This document shows, piece by piece, positions 5,475 to 6,088 of a stretch of DNA of 6,088 bases. The notes beneath the pieces were generated by a model. It was not told the origin of the DNA, made no database searches, and saw only the letters and a program-made list of their open reading frames with translations. A program made the position numbers and the translations under genes. Source of the DNA: Verrucomicrobiota bacterium (GTDB lineage: Bacteria > Verrucomicrobiota > Verrucomicrobiia > Chthoniobacterales > UBA10450); the NCBI GenBank assembly GCA_003219335.1, contig QHOF01000147.1, forward strand, positions 1 to 6,088. The letters are read 5' to 3'. Numbering within the stretch: position 1 is the first letter of the stretch; each line of letters begins with the position of its first letter.

Positions 5475-6088
5475 CTATTTCGGCGAGGCGTGCAGTGCTG
5501 CCTGGTATTCCGGCTTTTTGTGGTACTCGACGAGGCGGAATCCCCAGCTGACTAGGGTGGAGAGATCTTTGGTCTTGGCTTTCTTCTCGTTCAGGAATTT
5601 CTCGATTCTGGCCTTCAGTTCAGGCTGTTGATCAGTGGTGTCGAGAATTTCGAAGATTTCCATCGACAACAACCAGTCTTCAGGATGTTCGGCTTGCTGT
5701 GTCTCCCAGATTTCGCCAAGCCGTTCATAACCCGCCTTGCTCTCGCGAATCTTTCGCACCTGCGCGTACAGATTTTCGAGTCGCTTTCGTTTTGCATCCG
5801 ATGGGACTTTAATAGTGCGCTCCTTCGGAACGAGCGCGACTTGATTGTAGGCGTCGTTGTCTGCCGCTCCATTAAACACCGAACTGATTCGCTCGCCGAC
5901 TGCCATGTCGTACGTCCCCCAGTCGGGATCGAACAAGACTCCGTCGCCGTATTTGGCGCTGCAATTTGAGAATGTGATCAGCAGTAATTTCCCGTCGCGA
6001 CGCAAGATTTTCTCGACCTTGCCCGAAACCACAATGCCGCTTACAAACTCAAGCTTCGCCTTCTTGCCCTCGACAATTCCGAGCGCGT
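5475..6088 (-). CDS. C-terminal part of a probable aromatic amino acid (phenylalanine) hydroxylase (5' end outside window)
   Basis: About 203 residues are visible and the frame is open to the right edge, so the GTG at 6032 is not the real start. The visible part starts ALGIVEGKKAKLEFVSG, then VVSGKVEKILRRDGKLLL, FDPDWGTYDMAVGERI, SSVFNGAADNDAY and a helical tail (YAQVRKIRES, DWLLSMEIFEIL, LKARIEKFLNEKKAK). From memory this matches the C-terminal extension found behind the catalytic domain in long (about 550-590 residue) aromatic amino acid hydroxylases of Bacteroidota and relatives; the iron-binding catalytic part would be off-window and cannot be checked. Phenylalanine hydroxylase makes tyrosine using BH4, which fits the BH4 genes and the homogentisate dioxygenase nearby. 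There is no signal peptide or membrane segment in the visible part. Alternative: an unrelated protein with the same accessory domain. Confidence 0.6.
   Translation of the reverse strand, partial: ALGIVEGKKAKLEFVSGIVVSGKVEKILRRDGKLLLITFSNCSAKYGDGVLFDPDWGTYDMAVGERISSVFNGAADNDAYNQVALVPKERTIKVPSDAKRKRLENLYAQVRKIRESKAGYERLGEIWETQQAEHPEDWLLSMEIFEILDTTDQQPELKARIEKFLNEKKAKTKDLSTLVSWGFRLVEYHKKPEYQAALHASPK

Overview
The window reads as a piece of a GC-moderate, free-living bacterial chromosome. Short spacers full of imperfect palindromes, start codons with almost no Shine-Dalgarno signal, a divergent homogentisate dioxygenase and a secreted lipocalin-like/TonB-C protein are what I would expect from a soil Verrucomicrobiota (Chthoniobacterales/Udaeobacter-like) genome or metagenome contig. 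That placement is an inference from style, not from a marker gene.

Layout. Plus strand: the C-terminal half of a homogentisate 1,2-dioxygenase (cut by the left edge, stop at 697), GTP cyclohydrolase I (794-1423), a 403-residue protein made of three tandem 6-pyruvoyl-tetrahydropterin synthase (PTPS) domains (1573-2784), a short-chain dehydrogenase that fits sepiapterin reductase (2879-3571), and a membrane-anchored YheO-like PAS protein (3756-4604). Minus strand, converging on these: the C-terminal part of a large protein cut by the right edge (stop at 5475), best explained as the C-terminal extension of an aromatic amino acid (phenylalanine) hydroxylase, then a secreted lipocalin-like protein whose TonB-C domain is broken off by a one-base frameshift (5401 down to 4615). 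All four gaps between plus-strand genes hold palindromic repeat elements, two of them from one family.

How the genes fit together. GTP cyclohydrolase I, PTPS and sepiapterin reductase are the three steps from GTP to tetrahydrobiopterin (BH4). BH4 is the cofactor of phenylalanine hydroxylase (probably the right-edge gene), which makes tyrosine; tyrosine breakdown passes through homogentisate, opened by the dioxygenase at the left edge. The window is therefore best read as a phenylalanine/tyrosine catabolic locus carrying its own BH4 supply.

The most striking item is the triple PTPS protein. The zinc histidines and catalytic cysteine survive only in domain 3, while the Asp-His dyad survives only in domains 1 and 2. 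Since the PTPS active site is known to be shared between neighbouring subunits of a trimer, the fused chain looks like a single-chain pseudo-trimer with one composite active site.
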